Assembly (NCBI GenBank): GCA_964644705.1
Contig: CAZXYF010000071.1
Span: 1 to 14,156, forward strand
From: CAZXYF01 sp964644705
GTDB lineage: Bacteria > Planctomycetota > Brocadiia > SM23-32
DNA length: 14,156 bases
Direction: 5' to 3'
In this document: piece after piece, positions 1 through 7,986 of the stretch
How the letters are laid out: the number at the start of each line of letters is the position of its first letter
How positions within the stretch are numbered: position 1 is the stretch's first letter
The notes under the pieces: generated by a model
Databases searched by the model: none
What the model saw: the letters and a program-made list of their open reading frames with translations, nothing else
Told to the model about the DNA's origin: nothing
Position numbers and translations under genes: made by a program

Positions 1-125
1 CCTGTGCCGCGGCCTGTTTGCGTCGGCCCGACTGCACGGGTAGGTTATTTCTTTGTGCACTTCCATGCTGCATACTGACGGGCAAATGGAAGAGTTTTTG
101 AGCGTTACGGAGGTGAGCAAGGTTT

Positions 126-1088
126 ATGAGTCAGATCGACGAGTCAACATTACGCGGTATGGTTGGATCGTATCTCCCGGCCAGCGGAGATGGAATGAGG
201 TTTACGCCCATCCCGACCGGTAAGTTTAATGATTCCTGGTTCGTGGAAACGGAGCACGGGGAGTTCGTCCTGCGCGTGGCTCCACCCCACGACGACGTTT
301 TTTGCTTTTACGAACGCGACATGATGCGGCAGGAACCGGGTATTCACTCACTGCTGCGCGAAAACACATCCGTGCCGGTGGCGCGGATTGTGGCCTACGA
401 CGATTCGCACGAGATAGTTGAGCGCGATTTCATCCTTATGGCGGGTCTGCCCGGCATTCCGCTGACCCGGGCGTCCCGGGTGGACGAGGCAAAGGTGCTG
501 AGGCAGGTGGGGGAAAATCTCCGACAGGCCCACGAGATTACGGCGGATCAGTATGGTTATCTCGGGGAGCATCGACCGATGTCCCCGCAGGAAACCTGGG
601 GGGAGGCCTTTTGCGTGATGTGGAATCAACTCATTGATGATGTCGTCGATGTGGGGCATTACGATGAACGTGTCAGTGGAAGTCTCCGTGAGCTTTTGGA
701 AGAACACCGGGCTCTGTTTGACCAAGAGGTGGCGTCCCGGCTGCTGCACATGGATGTCTGGGCGCAGAACATTCTGGTCGATGAGCAAAGCACGGTAACG
801 GGATTGGTGGACTGGGACCGGGCGCTGTGGGGTGATCCGGAGATCGAGTTTGCCGTGTTAGATTACTGCGGAATCTCAAAACCACCCTTCTGGGAGGGAT
901 ACGGGCAGGAGAGGGATCAGTCCCGTGCGGCCGAGATTCGGCGGGTCTTCTACCTGCTGTATGAACTGCAGAAATATATTGTGATTCGGGAGGGGCGGAA
1001 TAATGATCCGGCCGGAGCCCGTCGGTACAAAAATCAGGTGCTGCAGATTGCCCGGCAGCAACTGGGTGTGGAAATACGCCCGCTTTAG
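126..1088 (+). CDS. APH/choline-kinase-fold phosphotransferase
   Basis: A 320-residue protein of the aminoglycoside phosphotransferase (APH) superfamily, which transfers phosphate from ATP to small hydroxylated substrates. The catalytic loop H208-M-D210 followed by N215 fits the Brenner HxDxxxxN motif. D229-W-D231 (VDWDRA) supplies the magnesium-binding Asp. The N-terminal part (about 25-110) has the usual nucleotide-binding lobe, including FVLRVAP, where the Arg is in place of the usual ATP-contact Lys. The start is ATG 126, with GGAGGTG at 109-115 as ribosome binding site. There is no signal peptide, so it is probably cytoplasmic. The substrate cannot be told from sequence, and resistance should not be assumed because the family includes many metabolic kinases. 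The last codons and the stop (1086-1088) lie in a dispersed repeat related to the element at 9621-9762, so the C-terminal end may have been remodelled by that element. Confidence 0.88.
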   Translation: MSQIDESTLRGMVGSYLPASGDGMRFTPIPTGKFNDSWFVETEHGEFVLRVAPPHDDVFCFYERDMMRQEPGIHSLLRENTSVPVARIVAYDDSHEIVERDFILMAGLPGIPLTRASRVDEAKVLRQVGENLRQAHEITADQYGYLGEHRPMSPQETWGEAFCVMWNQLIDDVVDVGHYDERVSGSLRELLEEHRALFDQEVASRLLHMDVWAQNILVDEQSTVTGLVDWDRALWGDPEIEFAVLDYCGISKPPFWEGYGQERDQSRAAEIRRVFYLLYELQKYIVIREGRNNDPAGARRYKNQVLQIARQQLGVEIRPL

Positions 1089-1164
1089 TGCACAGGTAAG
1101 CCCCTACCGGGCCAAGCGGGGCAGCAGGCCATCACAAAACACGTGTGGTTTACTGAATACTTAC
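1075..1164 (+). repeat. One-ended diverged copy of the IS66-type MITE
   Basis: From GCTTTAGTGCACAGGTA (1082) to the end GTGGTTTACTGAATACTTAC (1145-1164), this segment aligns at equal length (83 bp, roughly 80% identical by eye) with the reverse complement of 9621-9703. Weaker similarity reaches back to about 1075. Only one terminal inverted repeat is present. No partner beginning GTAA is visible upstream, because that side is the coding region of the phosphotransferase. It is therefore a truncated or fused copy. The phosphotransferase stop TAG (1086-1088) is inside it. Confidence 0.75.
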
Positions 1165-1262
1165 GAATGCAGTGCCGGGGTTGATAGTTCGCGAAAAGGT
1201 GACATACTGTAACATATGGGCGCCGAGTGATATATACGGGTAAAATTTTTGAGGAGGTTATC

Positions 1263-3077
1263 ATGTTGACTCACAGCCGAAGCGCACAAATGCTGGGTGT
1301 GGCCGCTGCATTTGCTGTATCACTGCTGGTTGCATCTATGATTGGCTGTCAGAAGGGGCAGATCGAGGAACAACAGGAAAAACCGGAACAGGTCAAAAAA
1401 GTTGATGACTGGCAGTATGAGCTCAAACCATATCGCGAGAAAAAAGGGCAGGCAGTGAGTGCGATGATGAAACGGAGGGGCTTTGGTGGTGGTCGCGTGA
1501 CGGCTTCGTCAGCGGCTTCATCACGTGGTGGAGTGGGGCGCGCCAAAAAGGAGCTTGGATTCGCCGTGGGCGGGGCCAAGGACGTAAACAACATGCGGGA
1601 CAATGTCGAGAACGGTTATCTGCCCCTGCCCAGCGACATCACCTGCGAGGGGCTTTTCTACGACTACTATTTCGACACCGGGAAACGGGGCCGGGCCGAG
1701 CATCTATTTGAGCCCTCCTATTCCCGGGCCGTCTCGCCCGACCCCATTTCCCGGGAACCGGAGCGGTATCTCACCGTGGGGCTCAATTCGAACCTGACCG
1801 AAGAAGCGTTTGAGCGAAAAGATCTGGACCTGGTCATCGTCATGGACGTATCGGGCTCGATGAATGCTCCGTTTGACGAATATTATTATGACGGAGGAAA
1901 GAAGAAAGAACTGGCCAGAGAACAACGAGAGAAAAGCAAAATACAGGTGGCCAGAGAAGCAGTGCGCGGTCTGATGGATCATTTGCGACCGAACGATCGG
2001 CTGGGCATCGTGGTGTTCAATAAGCGGGCCATTCTGGCTAAACCACTGAGAAAAGTGCGTCGCACCGATATGACGGCCATCCGTGGACACCTCGATGAGT
2101 TGCAGGCCGGCGGAGGCACCAAAATGTCCGCCGGAATGGAGATGGCGACCGAGCTTTATAGTAAGCTTGAGGATCCCGATCCCACGAAGCGCGAACAGCG
2201 CATCATTTTTCTCACCGATGCCATGCCGAACCTGGGGCGCACCCGTAAGGAAAGCCTGGGAAATATGTTCAAGAAGAACGCGAAAAATAAGATCTACACG
2301 ACGTTTATCGGAGTCGGCGTGGATTTCAACACGAAACTCGTGGAAGCCATCAACAAGGCCCGAGGGGCCAATCACTACAGCGTCCACAGCCCCCAGCAGT
2401 TCAAAAACCGTATGGATCGCAACTTTGAATTCATGGTTACTCCTCTGGTGTTCAATCTGCAGTTGCAGCTGGATGCAAAGGGCTACCGCATTGAGAAAGT
2501 TTATGGATCGCCCGAAGCCGACGAATCCACCGGCGAACTGATGAAAGTGAAAACCCTCTTCCCCTCCCGCACAAAAGAAGGGAAAACGAAGGGAGGGGTG
2601 GTGCTTCTGAAACTCCGCCAGACGGACGCGGAGGAGGATCGGATTGTCCTCACGGCGTCCTATGAGGATCGCAGTGGGGAGACTTTCAACGTGACCAGGG
2701 AGGTTAACTTTCCGGCGGGGAAGAAAGAGTTCTACGACAATACGGGTATTCGCAAGGCGATTCTGCTTTCGCGCTACGCCGAGATGCTGCGGAACTGGAC
2801 GACGGACGAGCGTGAAGCGTTGAAGGATGATGAACCGGTGCATCCGGTGATTACCCGGAAGACCGGGATTATCCCCTGTCCCCCGGAGCGGCCCCGCCGG
2901 CTTGGTCAGTGGGAACGGAAATCGGTTCGTCTGCAGGTCTCCGATACTTACCGAAAGTTTTTCAAAGGATTTTTGCACTACATGCAGTCGGAAATGGAAG
3001 CGCTGGGGGATGAGAACCTCGAACAGGAAGTGAAGATTCTGCAGAAATTGGTCAACTGGTCCCGGAAAGGAGAATGA
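1263..3077 (+). CDS. VWA-domain lipoprotein
   Basis: A 604-residue predicted lipoprotein with a von Willebrand factor A domain. ATG 1263 is chosen because GAGGAGGT (1251-1258) precedes it at ideal spacing; an in-frame GTG at 1227 lacks this. The N-terminus has a hydrophobic stretch (about 11-27) ending MIGC, so Cys29 is the likely lipidated residue and the protein is probably membrane-tethered. The VWA domain (about 188-395) keeps a full metal-ion-dependent adhesion site: D195-x-S197-x-S199, T286 in GGGTKM and D319 in LTDAMP. A beta-rich segment follows (about 400-500), then a helical C-terminus. The layout resembles YfbK-like VWA proteins, but the ligand is unknown. It stands alone, 174 nt after the phosphotransferase, with the MITE-like repeat between. 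A weak -35-like TTGATA at 1181 has no convincing -10. Confidence 0.88.
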   Translation: MLTHSRSAQMLGVAAAFAVSLLVASMIGCQKGQIEEQQEKPEQVKKVDDWQYELKPYREKKGQAVSAMMKRRGFGGGRVTASSAASSRGGVGRAKKELGFAVGGAKDVNNMRDNVENGYLPLPSDITCEGLFYDYYFDTGKRGRAEHLFEPSYSRAVSPDPISREPERYLTVGLNSNLTEEAFERKDLDLVIVMDVSGSMNAPFDEYYYDGGKKKELAREQREKSKIQVAREAVRGLMDHLRPNDRLGIVVFNKRAILAKPLRKVRRTDMTAIRGHLDELQAGGGTKMSAGMEMATELYSKLEDPDPTKREQRIIFLTDAMPNLGRTRKESLGNMFKKNAKNKIYTTFIGVGVDFNTKLVEAINKARGANHYSVHSPQQFKNRMDRNFEFMVTPLVFNLQLQLDAKGYRIEKVYGSPEADESTGELMKVKTLFPSRTKEGKTKGGVVLLKLRQTDAEEDRIVLTASYEDRSGETFNVTREVNFPAGKKEFYDNTGIRKAILLSRYAEMLRNWTTDEREALKDDEPVHPVITRKTGIIPCPPERPRRLGQWERKSVRLQVSDTYRKFFKGFLHYMQSEMEALGDENLEQEVKILQKLVNWSRKGE

Positions 3078-3230
3078 GAGGGATCGCTCTCCGATGTCAC
3101 CGCTCCAGAGTGCGGGATTATCCCGGATGAAGTCACACATCAGGAAAAACACTCATCGGTTTTATTGGTTATCGATGCGAAGTATGGCAAGATATATGCA
3201 AACAAATTCACAAAACAGGGGACCCGGACA

Positions 3231-3593
3231 ATGAGGTATGAATCTTACGTGAATGCCTGGCGGCGGAGGAAAGCACGTCAAGAACAGAGACAGCAGAAGC
3301 GTCGCCAAAAGGTGATGGCCAGAGTGAAGGCGGTGGGCGATATGCTGAAAAAACGTTATGGAATTGAAAAAGCGTGGGTTTTTGGGTCGATAGCCTATAA
3401 GGAACGTTTGTTCCGGTCGGATTCAGATGTCGACATTGCCGTTGAAGGCCTTGATGCGTCCGAGTTTTATAATGCATGGCGTGATGCTGAGGATATGTTG
3501 GAGAGATCAGTTGATCTGGTGGACATGTCCGATGTGAGCGATGGGATGAAAGAGATAATACGAGAACATGGTGAGGTGATTGGCAATGATTAG
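3231..3593 (+). CDS. MNT-type nucleotidyltransferase, likely antitoxin of an MNT/HEPN pair
   Basis: A 120-residue minimal nucleotidyltransferase. The active-site signature GSx10DxD is exact: G52-S53, ten residues, D64-S-D66, inside WVFGS...SDSDVDIAV. Further acidic residues (D95, D98 in VDLVDM) could complete the metal site. The first 45 residues are very basic and helical. ATG 3231 is preferred over an in-frame TTG at 3165 because the upstream codons look non-coding and AGGGGA lies just ahead, though that ribosome site is mediocre. MNT proteins paired with HEPN proteins act as antitoxins, in studied cases by AMPylating the toxin. The stop codon overlaps the start of the next frame (ATG 3586) by 8 nt, the arrangement expected for such a co-translated pair. 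No similar pair remains elsewhere in the window. Confidence 0.82.
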   Translation: MRYESYVNAWRRRKARQEQRQQKRRQKVMARVKAVGDMLKKRYGIEKAWVFGSIAYKERLFRSDSDVDIAVEGLDASEFYNAWRDAEDMLERSVDLVDMSDVSDGMKEIIREHGEVIGND

Positions 3594-3633
3594 TCGATAC
3601 GTCCGTTTAAAATCGGAGCTTCAGACGGAACTG
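3586..3633 (+). CDS. 5' fragment of probable HEPN (HepT-like) toxin gene, cut by assembly gap
   Basis: Sixteen codons starting with ATG 3586 and reading MISRYVRLKSELQTEL, running straight into the N gap. Position is the main evidence: the start overlaps the stop of an MNT nucleotidyltransferase, where HEPN-domain RNase toxins usually sit. The charged, helix-prone beginning is compatible with HepT. The catalytic RxxxxxH motif would lie in the missing part, so identity is inferred from the neighbour and not shown. Confidence 0.5.
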
Positions 3634-3733
3634 NNNNNNNNNNNNNNNNNNNNNNNNNNNNNNNNNNNNNNNNNNNNNNNNNNNNNNNNNNNNNNNNNNN
3701 NNNNNNNNNNNNNNNNNNNNNNNNNNNNNNNNN
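3634..3733. other. Assembly gap of 100 N
   Basis: Exactly 100 undetermined bases, the conventional size for a gap of unknown length. A HEPN protein of 100-140 residues would need about 300 nt or more after 3633, and the SMP-30 gene after the gap needs further codons at its start. The true distance is therefore longer than 100 nt, or the two contigs are not adjacent at all. Confidence 0.97.
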
Positions 3734-4540
3734 CTGTGGCATCCCGACGAGGAGAAGCTGTACTGGGTGGATATACCCCGCGGGCGGCTTTTTCGGTATG
3801 ACCCAGCGACAGGGGAGCATGAAAAATGTCTGGAAACGGAGGCCATCGGTGGTTTTACCATTCAGGAGGATGGGGCGCTCCTGCTTTTCATGGCGCAGGG
3901 GGCGGTGCGCGTTTGGCGTGATGGTATTATTGGGACGGTTATTGAGGATATTCCGAGGGAGCGCGAATCCCGATTTAACGACGTTATTGCTGACCCCGAG
4001 GGTCGGGTTTATTGCGGCACGATGTCCACATCCGACCAGAAAGGGCGGTTATACCGCCTGGATCGTGATGGGTCGCTGGAGGTCATGGTTGAGGGCGTGG
4101 GCACCTCCAACGGGATGGGATTCACCACTGATCGCAGTCAGATGTACCATACCGACACCCGGGCGCACAGGATTTACCTCTACGATTACGATCGGGCCAG
4201 CGGGAGCCTCAGCAACCGCCGGGTGTTTATTCATGCCGACGACGGTCCGGGTCGGCCCGACGGTATGACGGTGGATGTGGAGAATACGGTCTGGTCCGCT
4301 TTCTGGGAGGGCAGTTGCGTGGTTCGATTCAGTCCGGAGGGGGAAGAGCTGGAACGTGTTCATTTCCCCGCGCCCAAAGTTTCGTGTCCCGCGTTTGGGG
4401 GGAACAATTGGGATCAGATGTATGTTACGACGGCGGGGGGCGATGAGCGTGAGAATGATGGTCCCCGGGCCGGTGCGCTGTTCCGCTGTGACCCCGGAGT
4501 GGAAGGTGTCCCCGAATTCCGTTCACGGGTCGGGATTTGA
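3734..4540 (+). CDS. SMP-30/gluconolactonase/LRE family hydrolase, 5' end missing
   Basis: The remaining 268 residues form most of a six-bladed SMP-30 beta-propeller, a family of metal-dependent lactonases acting on sugar lactones. The frame opens at the gap with LWHPDEEKLYWVDI, which is typically preceded by about 15-25 residues including a metal-binding Glu (E18 in human SMP-30). That Glu is therefore not visible here. The other expected ligands are present: Asn in RFNDVIADP, Asn in GTSNGMGF and Asp in RPDGMTVD. The C-terminus keeps the family ending (MYVTTAGG, then AGALFRCDPGVEGVPEF), so the 3' end is complete. It converges on the phosphatase gene with only 31 nt between stops. Substrate is unknown; gluconolactone or another aldonolactone is the family expectation. 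Confidence 0.9.
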   Translation: MWHPDEEKLYWVDIPRGRLFRYDPATGEHEKCLETEAIGGFTIQEDGALLLFMAQGAVRVWRDGIIGTVIEDIPRERESRFNDVIADPEGRVYCGTMSTSDQKGRLYRLDRDGSLEVMVEGVGTSNGMGFTTDRSQMYHTDTRAHRIYLYDYDRASGSLSNRRVFIHADDGPGRPDGMTVDVENTVWSAFWEGSCVVRFSPEGEELERVHFPAPKVSCPAFGGNNWDQMYVTTAGGDERENDGPRAGALFRCDPGVEGVPEFRSRVGI

Positions 4541-4571
4541 TCCGGGCGGTTCCCGCTCCATCAGACGGCGG

Positions 4572-6164
4572 TCACTCGGTGGTGTCCGTAGCCTCCAGAA
4601 CGAAGACGGCCCGATCGTCGGTCTGTTCGGCGTCTCCGCAGTGATCGATGACGGCCTGCAGGATCCGAGGTGGCATCCTCTCAACCGGTTCGTGGATTGT
4701 GGCCTTCAGCACCTCCATCAGGCGTTCCTCACCGAACTGTTCGTCCGACTCATTGAACGCCTCAGTCACCCCATCGGTGCACAGGACGAAACGGTCGCCC
4801 GGGTTCAGCTGAATCTCATTCTGCCCGTAGGCGGCACTTTCGGTGAATCCCGCCACCGGACCTGTTCCCCTTCCCGTTTTAGTGACCGATCCATCCTGGG
4901 CTCGGATGACCATCGGGACGGGTTGGTGTCCCGCGTTGATGTAGGATAAGTGCCGGGCCTGCGGATCATAGACGGCAAACACGACGGCGGCGTAGCTGCC
5001 CTCCGGAGTGACGTGGCTCAACAGAGAGTTGAGGTTGCTGAGGAAATTCTGAGGGGAATCCCGATCAATGGGGGCCACCTCGAAAGTGGTCTTGATGATT
5101 CCCGTAATAAAGGCACTGGCCATCCCGTGGCCGGAAACGTCTGCAAAAATGAGGCCCAGCGTATTCTCGCCAATTTTTTTGTAATCGTAATAGTCGCCCC
5201 CGACCTGCATCTGTGGCTCAAATTGATGGGCAAGACGCAGAGTTTCCGGCCAGGGTTGATCGTCCTCGGTAGGAATGAGCTTGCGCTGGATTTTCTGGGC
5301 CCGTCCGAGATCCTCTTCGATTCGATTATGGGCCCGCACCAGCGCTTGGTGCCGGCGTTTGATCTCTTTTGCCTGATGCTCCTTGTCATACTCAATGGCC
5401 CCGATAGTCTCAAAAACCACCATGACACCGGCCCCCAGAATGAGGGCGACGCCGATGCCAATGATCAGTATCGTTTCCGTCGGCAACGCTGTGAGCTGGC
5501 CCAGAATGCACGGCACCAATGTCAGCAGTGCTGCCAGCAGCCCGTAGCGCGGAGCCGCATGGAAAAATGCGCGATGGTCCGGGAAACTCCCCACCTTCTG
5601 CATGTACGCGGTGGCAGCGCGAGAAAACGTGAGAGTGCAGTAGCTGTTCTGGAGGTGCAGCACCCCATCTTCGTCTAACCGCACGTTTGTGCAGGAGATG
5701 TGCATGCCGCCAGATGAACGTATCGCAGCGGCAACCGCGTCATGATGGGTCAACTTGTCCCACCAGCTGGTCTGTTCGTCAGAAAGTTCGCCCCGGATGC
5801 ACCAGAGAAGCTGGAGGGTGTCGAGGATCTGATTGGATTCCAGATCCGACTCGAGGGCCAATTGTTGTACGCCCAGACTTTCCAAAAAATCCGACAGGTT
5901 CCGCCATGGTTCCAGCTGCCCATCGTGCGGGCGGACGTGCAATGTCTTTGTTCCTTCACTCGTGCCAAACCGGGGGACATCCGGATTAACAACGCTCTCC
6001 TCTTCTATCCGGGAGGAGAACCGTCTCATTTCACGCCCGACGGTCCGGCAGGGGAGAAGGACCCGGGAGATAAAATTGTCGATTACAGCTGCGGCTTTGG
6101 GCCGCACGGGCGGAGGAGCAACAACATCGTCATCTGGTTCTTCCAGCTCAACCTCCTCTGGCAT
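4572..6164 (-). CDS. Membrane-anchored SpoIIE/RsbU-type PP2C serine phosphatase
   Basis: A 530-residue protein with a C-terminal SpoIIE-like PP2C phosphatase domain (about 315-526). Motifs in order are AQKIQRKLIP (289-298), GGDYYD (322-327), ADVSGHG (341-347), YINAGH (408-413), TDGVTEAF (463-470) and DDRAVFV (516-522). The conserved Asp residues suggest an active metal-dependent phosphatase. Two hydrophobic segments (about 206-224 and 231-253) form a probable membrane hairpin, followed by a charged helix (258-295) like a signalling linker. Residues 1-200 are soluble and not recognised. They begin with an acidic, Pro-rich stretch and contain a helical segment (about 85-130). ATG 6164 is supported by GGAGGA on the minus strand just upstream. 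Such enzymes usually dephosphorylate an anti-anti-sigma protein in partner switching. No STAS or HPK-like anti-sigma gene is visible nearby. Confidence 0.9.
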   Translation of the reverse strand: MPEEVELEEPDDDVVAPPPVRPKAAAVIDNFISRVLLPCRTVGREMRRFSSRIEEESVVNPDVPRFGTSEGTKTLHVRPHDGQLEPWRNLSDFLESLGVQQLALESDLESNQILDTLQLLWCIRGELSDEQTSWWDKLTHHDAVAAAIRSSGGMHISCTNVRLDEDGVLHLQNSYCTLTFSRAATAYMQKVGSFPDHRAFFHAAPRYGLLAALLTLVPCILGQLTALPTETILIIGIGVALILGAGVMVVFETIGAIEYDKEHQAKEIKRRHQALVRAHNRIEEDLGRAQKIQRKLIPTEDDQPWPETLRLAHQFEPQMQVGGDYYDYKKIGENTLGLIFADVSGHGMASAFITGIIKTTFEVAPIDRDSPQNFLSNLNSLLSHVTPEGSYAAVVFAVYDPQARHLSYINAGHQPVPMVIRAQDGSVTKTGRGTGPVAGFTESAAYGQNEIQLNPGDRFVLCTDGVTEAFNESDEQFGEERLMEVLKATIHEPVERMPPRILQAVIDHCGDAEQTDDRAVFVLEATDTTE

Positions 6165-6394
6165 TATTTGTGTTCCTCCAATTTCTTGTGTTAGCCCGGA
6201 TTTTACGGGTGATTTGAACCGATCATGATAGATCCTGAGGTTCCGGTCGGCTACCAGACGTTATCGCCGGGCGGGGCTGCACAGATCGCAATAACGTGTC
6301 TTACGGAAGCTTGGCAGCTGTTGAGATATCTTCCGCCCGGTTTCTCAGCGTCCCTGTTATTTCGTGGGGGGGGCGTCTTCGTCTGCGCTGAGGG
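6165..6394. other. Intergenic region between phosphatase and rubredoxin genes
   Basis: About 230 nt without a convincing gene, upstream of the phosphatase on the minus strand. TAAAAT lies within CCCGTAAAATCCGGG (minus strand, near 6198-6212) and could be a -10 box in a small CCCG/CGGG inverted repeat. No good -35 accompanies it. An 8-bp palindrome ATCATGAT lies just beyond. Nothing else is supportable. Confidence 0.4.
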
Positions 6395-6556
6395 CTATCC
6401 AACGTTTTCAAACTCATCCTTCGGGGCCCCACAGATCGGGCAAAACCAGTTGTCCGGTAGTTCATCAAAGGGCACGCCAGGCTCGATCCCCCCGACAGGG
6501 TCACCTTCCTGGGGGTCGTAAATGTATCCGCAGGGAATGCAGCGATACCTGTCCAT
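6395..6556 (-). CDS. Rubredoxin
   Basis: A 53-residue rubredoxin, a small cytoplasmic electron carrier with one iron held by four cysteines. The two knuckles are C6-x2-C9 (YRCIPCGYIYDP) and C39-x2-C42 (WFCPICGAPKDEF), and the length is exactly that of the family. The start is the ATG ending at 6556, preceded on the minus strand by AAAGGAGG at close to ideal spacing. The upstream in-frame codons are not rubredoxin-like. No partner such as a rubrerythrin, superoxide reductase or rubredoxin reductase gene is adjacent. Its role (oxidative stress defence or another electron transfer step) cannot be fixed from context, though rubredoxins are most common in anaerobes and microaerophiles. Confidence 0.95.
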   Translation of the reverse strand: MDRYRCIPCGYIYDPQEGDPVGGIEPGVPFDELPDNWFCPICGAPKDEFENVG

Positions 6557-6890
6557 TGCGCCTCCTTTCATTGTTATTCGGAAATCCGTGTGGAGCGGGA
6601 AGTCGGATATCACCTGGATCGCACAAAGATGCCGGGAACGGAGAATTGACGCTCCTATCCCCATCCAGTGAATGTATATAGCATATTAGGCTTTGTGGGC
6701 GGCGCGCACAAGGACCTGAGGTCGGGGATGGGGGATTTGTTATTCCTCGTGCACTGGCTATAATGCTGACAGAGATCATTGTTGGCCTAAGTGGGTGCGC
6801 ATTCACAACATCAGGTTGGATCAACGTGCTGTATGAAAACTGAGAAAGGATAACCGACACCCTTCACAGGCGGAATATGGAGGAGGACCT
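6557..6890. other. Divergent intergenic region with promoter
   Basis: A 334-nt spacer between the divergent rubredoxin and propeller-protein genes. It holds the forward promoter described at 6737-6764. On the minus strand TTGTGC and TAATAT occur with a 17-nt spacer near 6670-6712. Together they match consensus only partly, so a rubredoxin promoter there is only a possibility. No RNA gene or repeat was recognised. Confidence 0.4.
6737..6764 (+). promoter_or_regulatory. Probable sigma70 promoter of the sialidase-like gene
   Basis: TTGTTA (6737-6742) and a perfect TATAAT (6759-6764) are separated by 16 nt. Transcription would begin near 6771 and leave a leader of about 120 nt before ATG 6891. 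Confidence 0.55.
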
Positions 6891-7970
6891 ATGAAATCCA
6901 GTTTGCACAAAGCATTGGTACAGGCGGGTAAGCTACTGGTCAATCAGGAAGAGGCGGAGGTTCTGGTTGAGCCGCGAGCCAGGAAAAGAGGATTCTGGTT
7001 CGGTGGGGGGAATATGGTGGTGGCGAAGGATGATTCGCTCTGGCTGGTCGGACGATATCGCAACAGCGGGGATTCCCGGACGGGGCTCGAGGCAGGTCCG
7101 CGCGGGGCGGAGCTGGCTCTGATGCGTTCTACGGATGATGGAGAAACATTTCAGAAGGAAATATCGTTTGGGAAATCTGAGGTGGCTCCCCCCGGAGAAA
7201 GGGTGCAGTCGATTGAGGGTGCAAGTCTGATGACGGGAGAATCCGGGGTTGAATTGTACGTTTCGTCGGAGAAAGAACGATCCTATCCCGATAGCGTTTC
7301 GGAGTATCAAAAAGCTGGAACGGGGGTGTGGAGTATCGATGTTTTGACGGCGCCCAGTATGGAGGAGCTGCGTGGAGCGGAACCGCAATCTGTTTTTAGT
7401 TGCGACAAACCATGCTGGCTCCATGTGAAAGATCCGGTGGTGCGTGAAATAGATGGACGCATGACCATGATCTATTGTTCTCATCCGTTTTCGTGGGGCA
7501 GTACAAATACCGGATATGCTCGTCTTTCGGCGGGGGAGTGGATAAATTGTTCGACCACGGTGCTGAAGCGAGGTCCTGCCTGGGATGTGGCTATTTTCCG
7601 AGTGACCGAGTGTTTGGAGCTGCCGTCGGCGGGCATTCTGAGGAATCGTGAGCCGTTGAATTTATATTTCTATGATGGCGGGGAGTGTTTGAACGAACAC
7701 GGAAGTGATCGGCCGGTAGGATTCTCGTGCGAGGAAATCGGTGGCCTGGCCGCCGGTTGTGCGGAAGAATTCCCGCACATGGAACGTCTTTCCATGCGCA
7801 AACCGCTTTTCGTATCGCCGCATGGAACGGGCTGCAGCCGCTATGTGTCGATATGTGAAAGGGAGGATTACTACCTGGTTACCTGGCAACAATCGCAGCC
7901 GGACGAATCGCAGCCGCTGGTGATCAATCGGGTATCTCGAAGCGCTCTTGAAGAGGTGCTGAGTGCCTGA
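6891..7970 (+). CDS. Sialidase/BNR-like beta-propeller protein
   Basis: A 359-residue protein that looks like a sialidase-superfamily beta-propeller. It contains an Asp-box S80-x-D82-x-G84-x-T86-F87 (STDDGETF), preceded by GGNMVVAKDDSLWLVGRYR, the kind of blade that opens many glycosidase-like propellers. Repeated short strands such as DPVVREIDGRMTMIYC, LNLYFYDGG and DYYLVTWQQS fit further blades. ATG 6891 follows GGAGGAGG at good spacing. No signal peptide is seen, so it is apparently cytoplasmic, unlike most bacterial sialidases. Ten or more cysteines are scattered through the sequence. Catalytic residues of true sialidases (Arg triad, Tyr/Glu pair) could not be assigned, so enzyme activity and substrate are unproven. 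Its 3' end converges on the receiver gene with 16 nt between stops. Confidence 0.6.
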   Translation: MKSSLHKALVQAGKLLVNQEEAEVLVEPRARKRGFWFGGGNMVVAKDDSLWLVGRYRNSGDSRTGLEAGPRGAELALMRSTDDGETFQKEISFGKSEVAPPGERVQSIEGASLMTGESGVELYVSSEKERSYPDSVSEYQKAGTGVWSIDVLTAPSMEELRGAEPQSVFSCDKPCWLHVKDPVVREIDGRMTMIYCSHPFSWGSTNTGYARLSAGEWINCSTTVLKRGPAWDVAIFRVTECLELPSAGILRNREPLNLYFYDGGECLNEHGSDRPVGFSCEEIGGLAAGCAEEFPHMERLSMRKPLFVSPHGTGCSRYVSICEREDYYLVTWQQSQPDESQPLVINRVSRSALEEVLSA

Positions 7971-7986
7971 ACGGTCAGGGGGGCGG

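Noticed and set aside
1704..3152. A 482-codon open frame on the minus strand opposite the VWA gene
   Set aside because: It is an antisense shadow. The plus-strand frame has the lipobox, a complete metal site and a strong ribosome binding site, whereas the minus frame shows no domain.
4950..5989. Plus-strand open frames opposite the phosphatase gene
   Set aside because: They lie wholly within the SpoIIE-type coding sequence, and their translations carry no recognisable motif.
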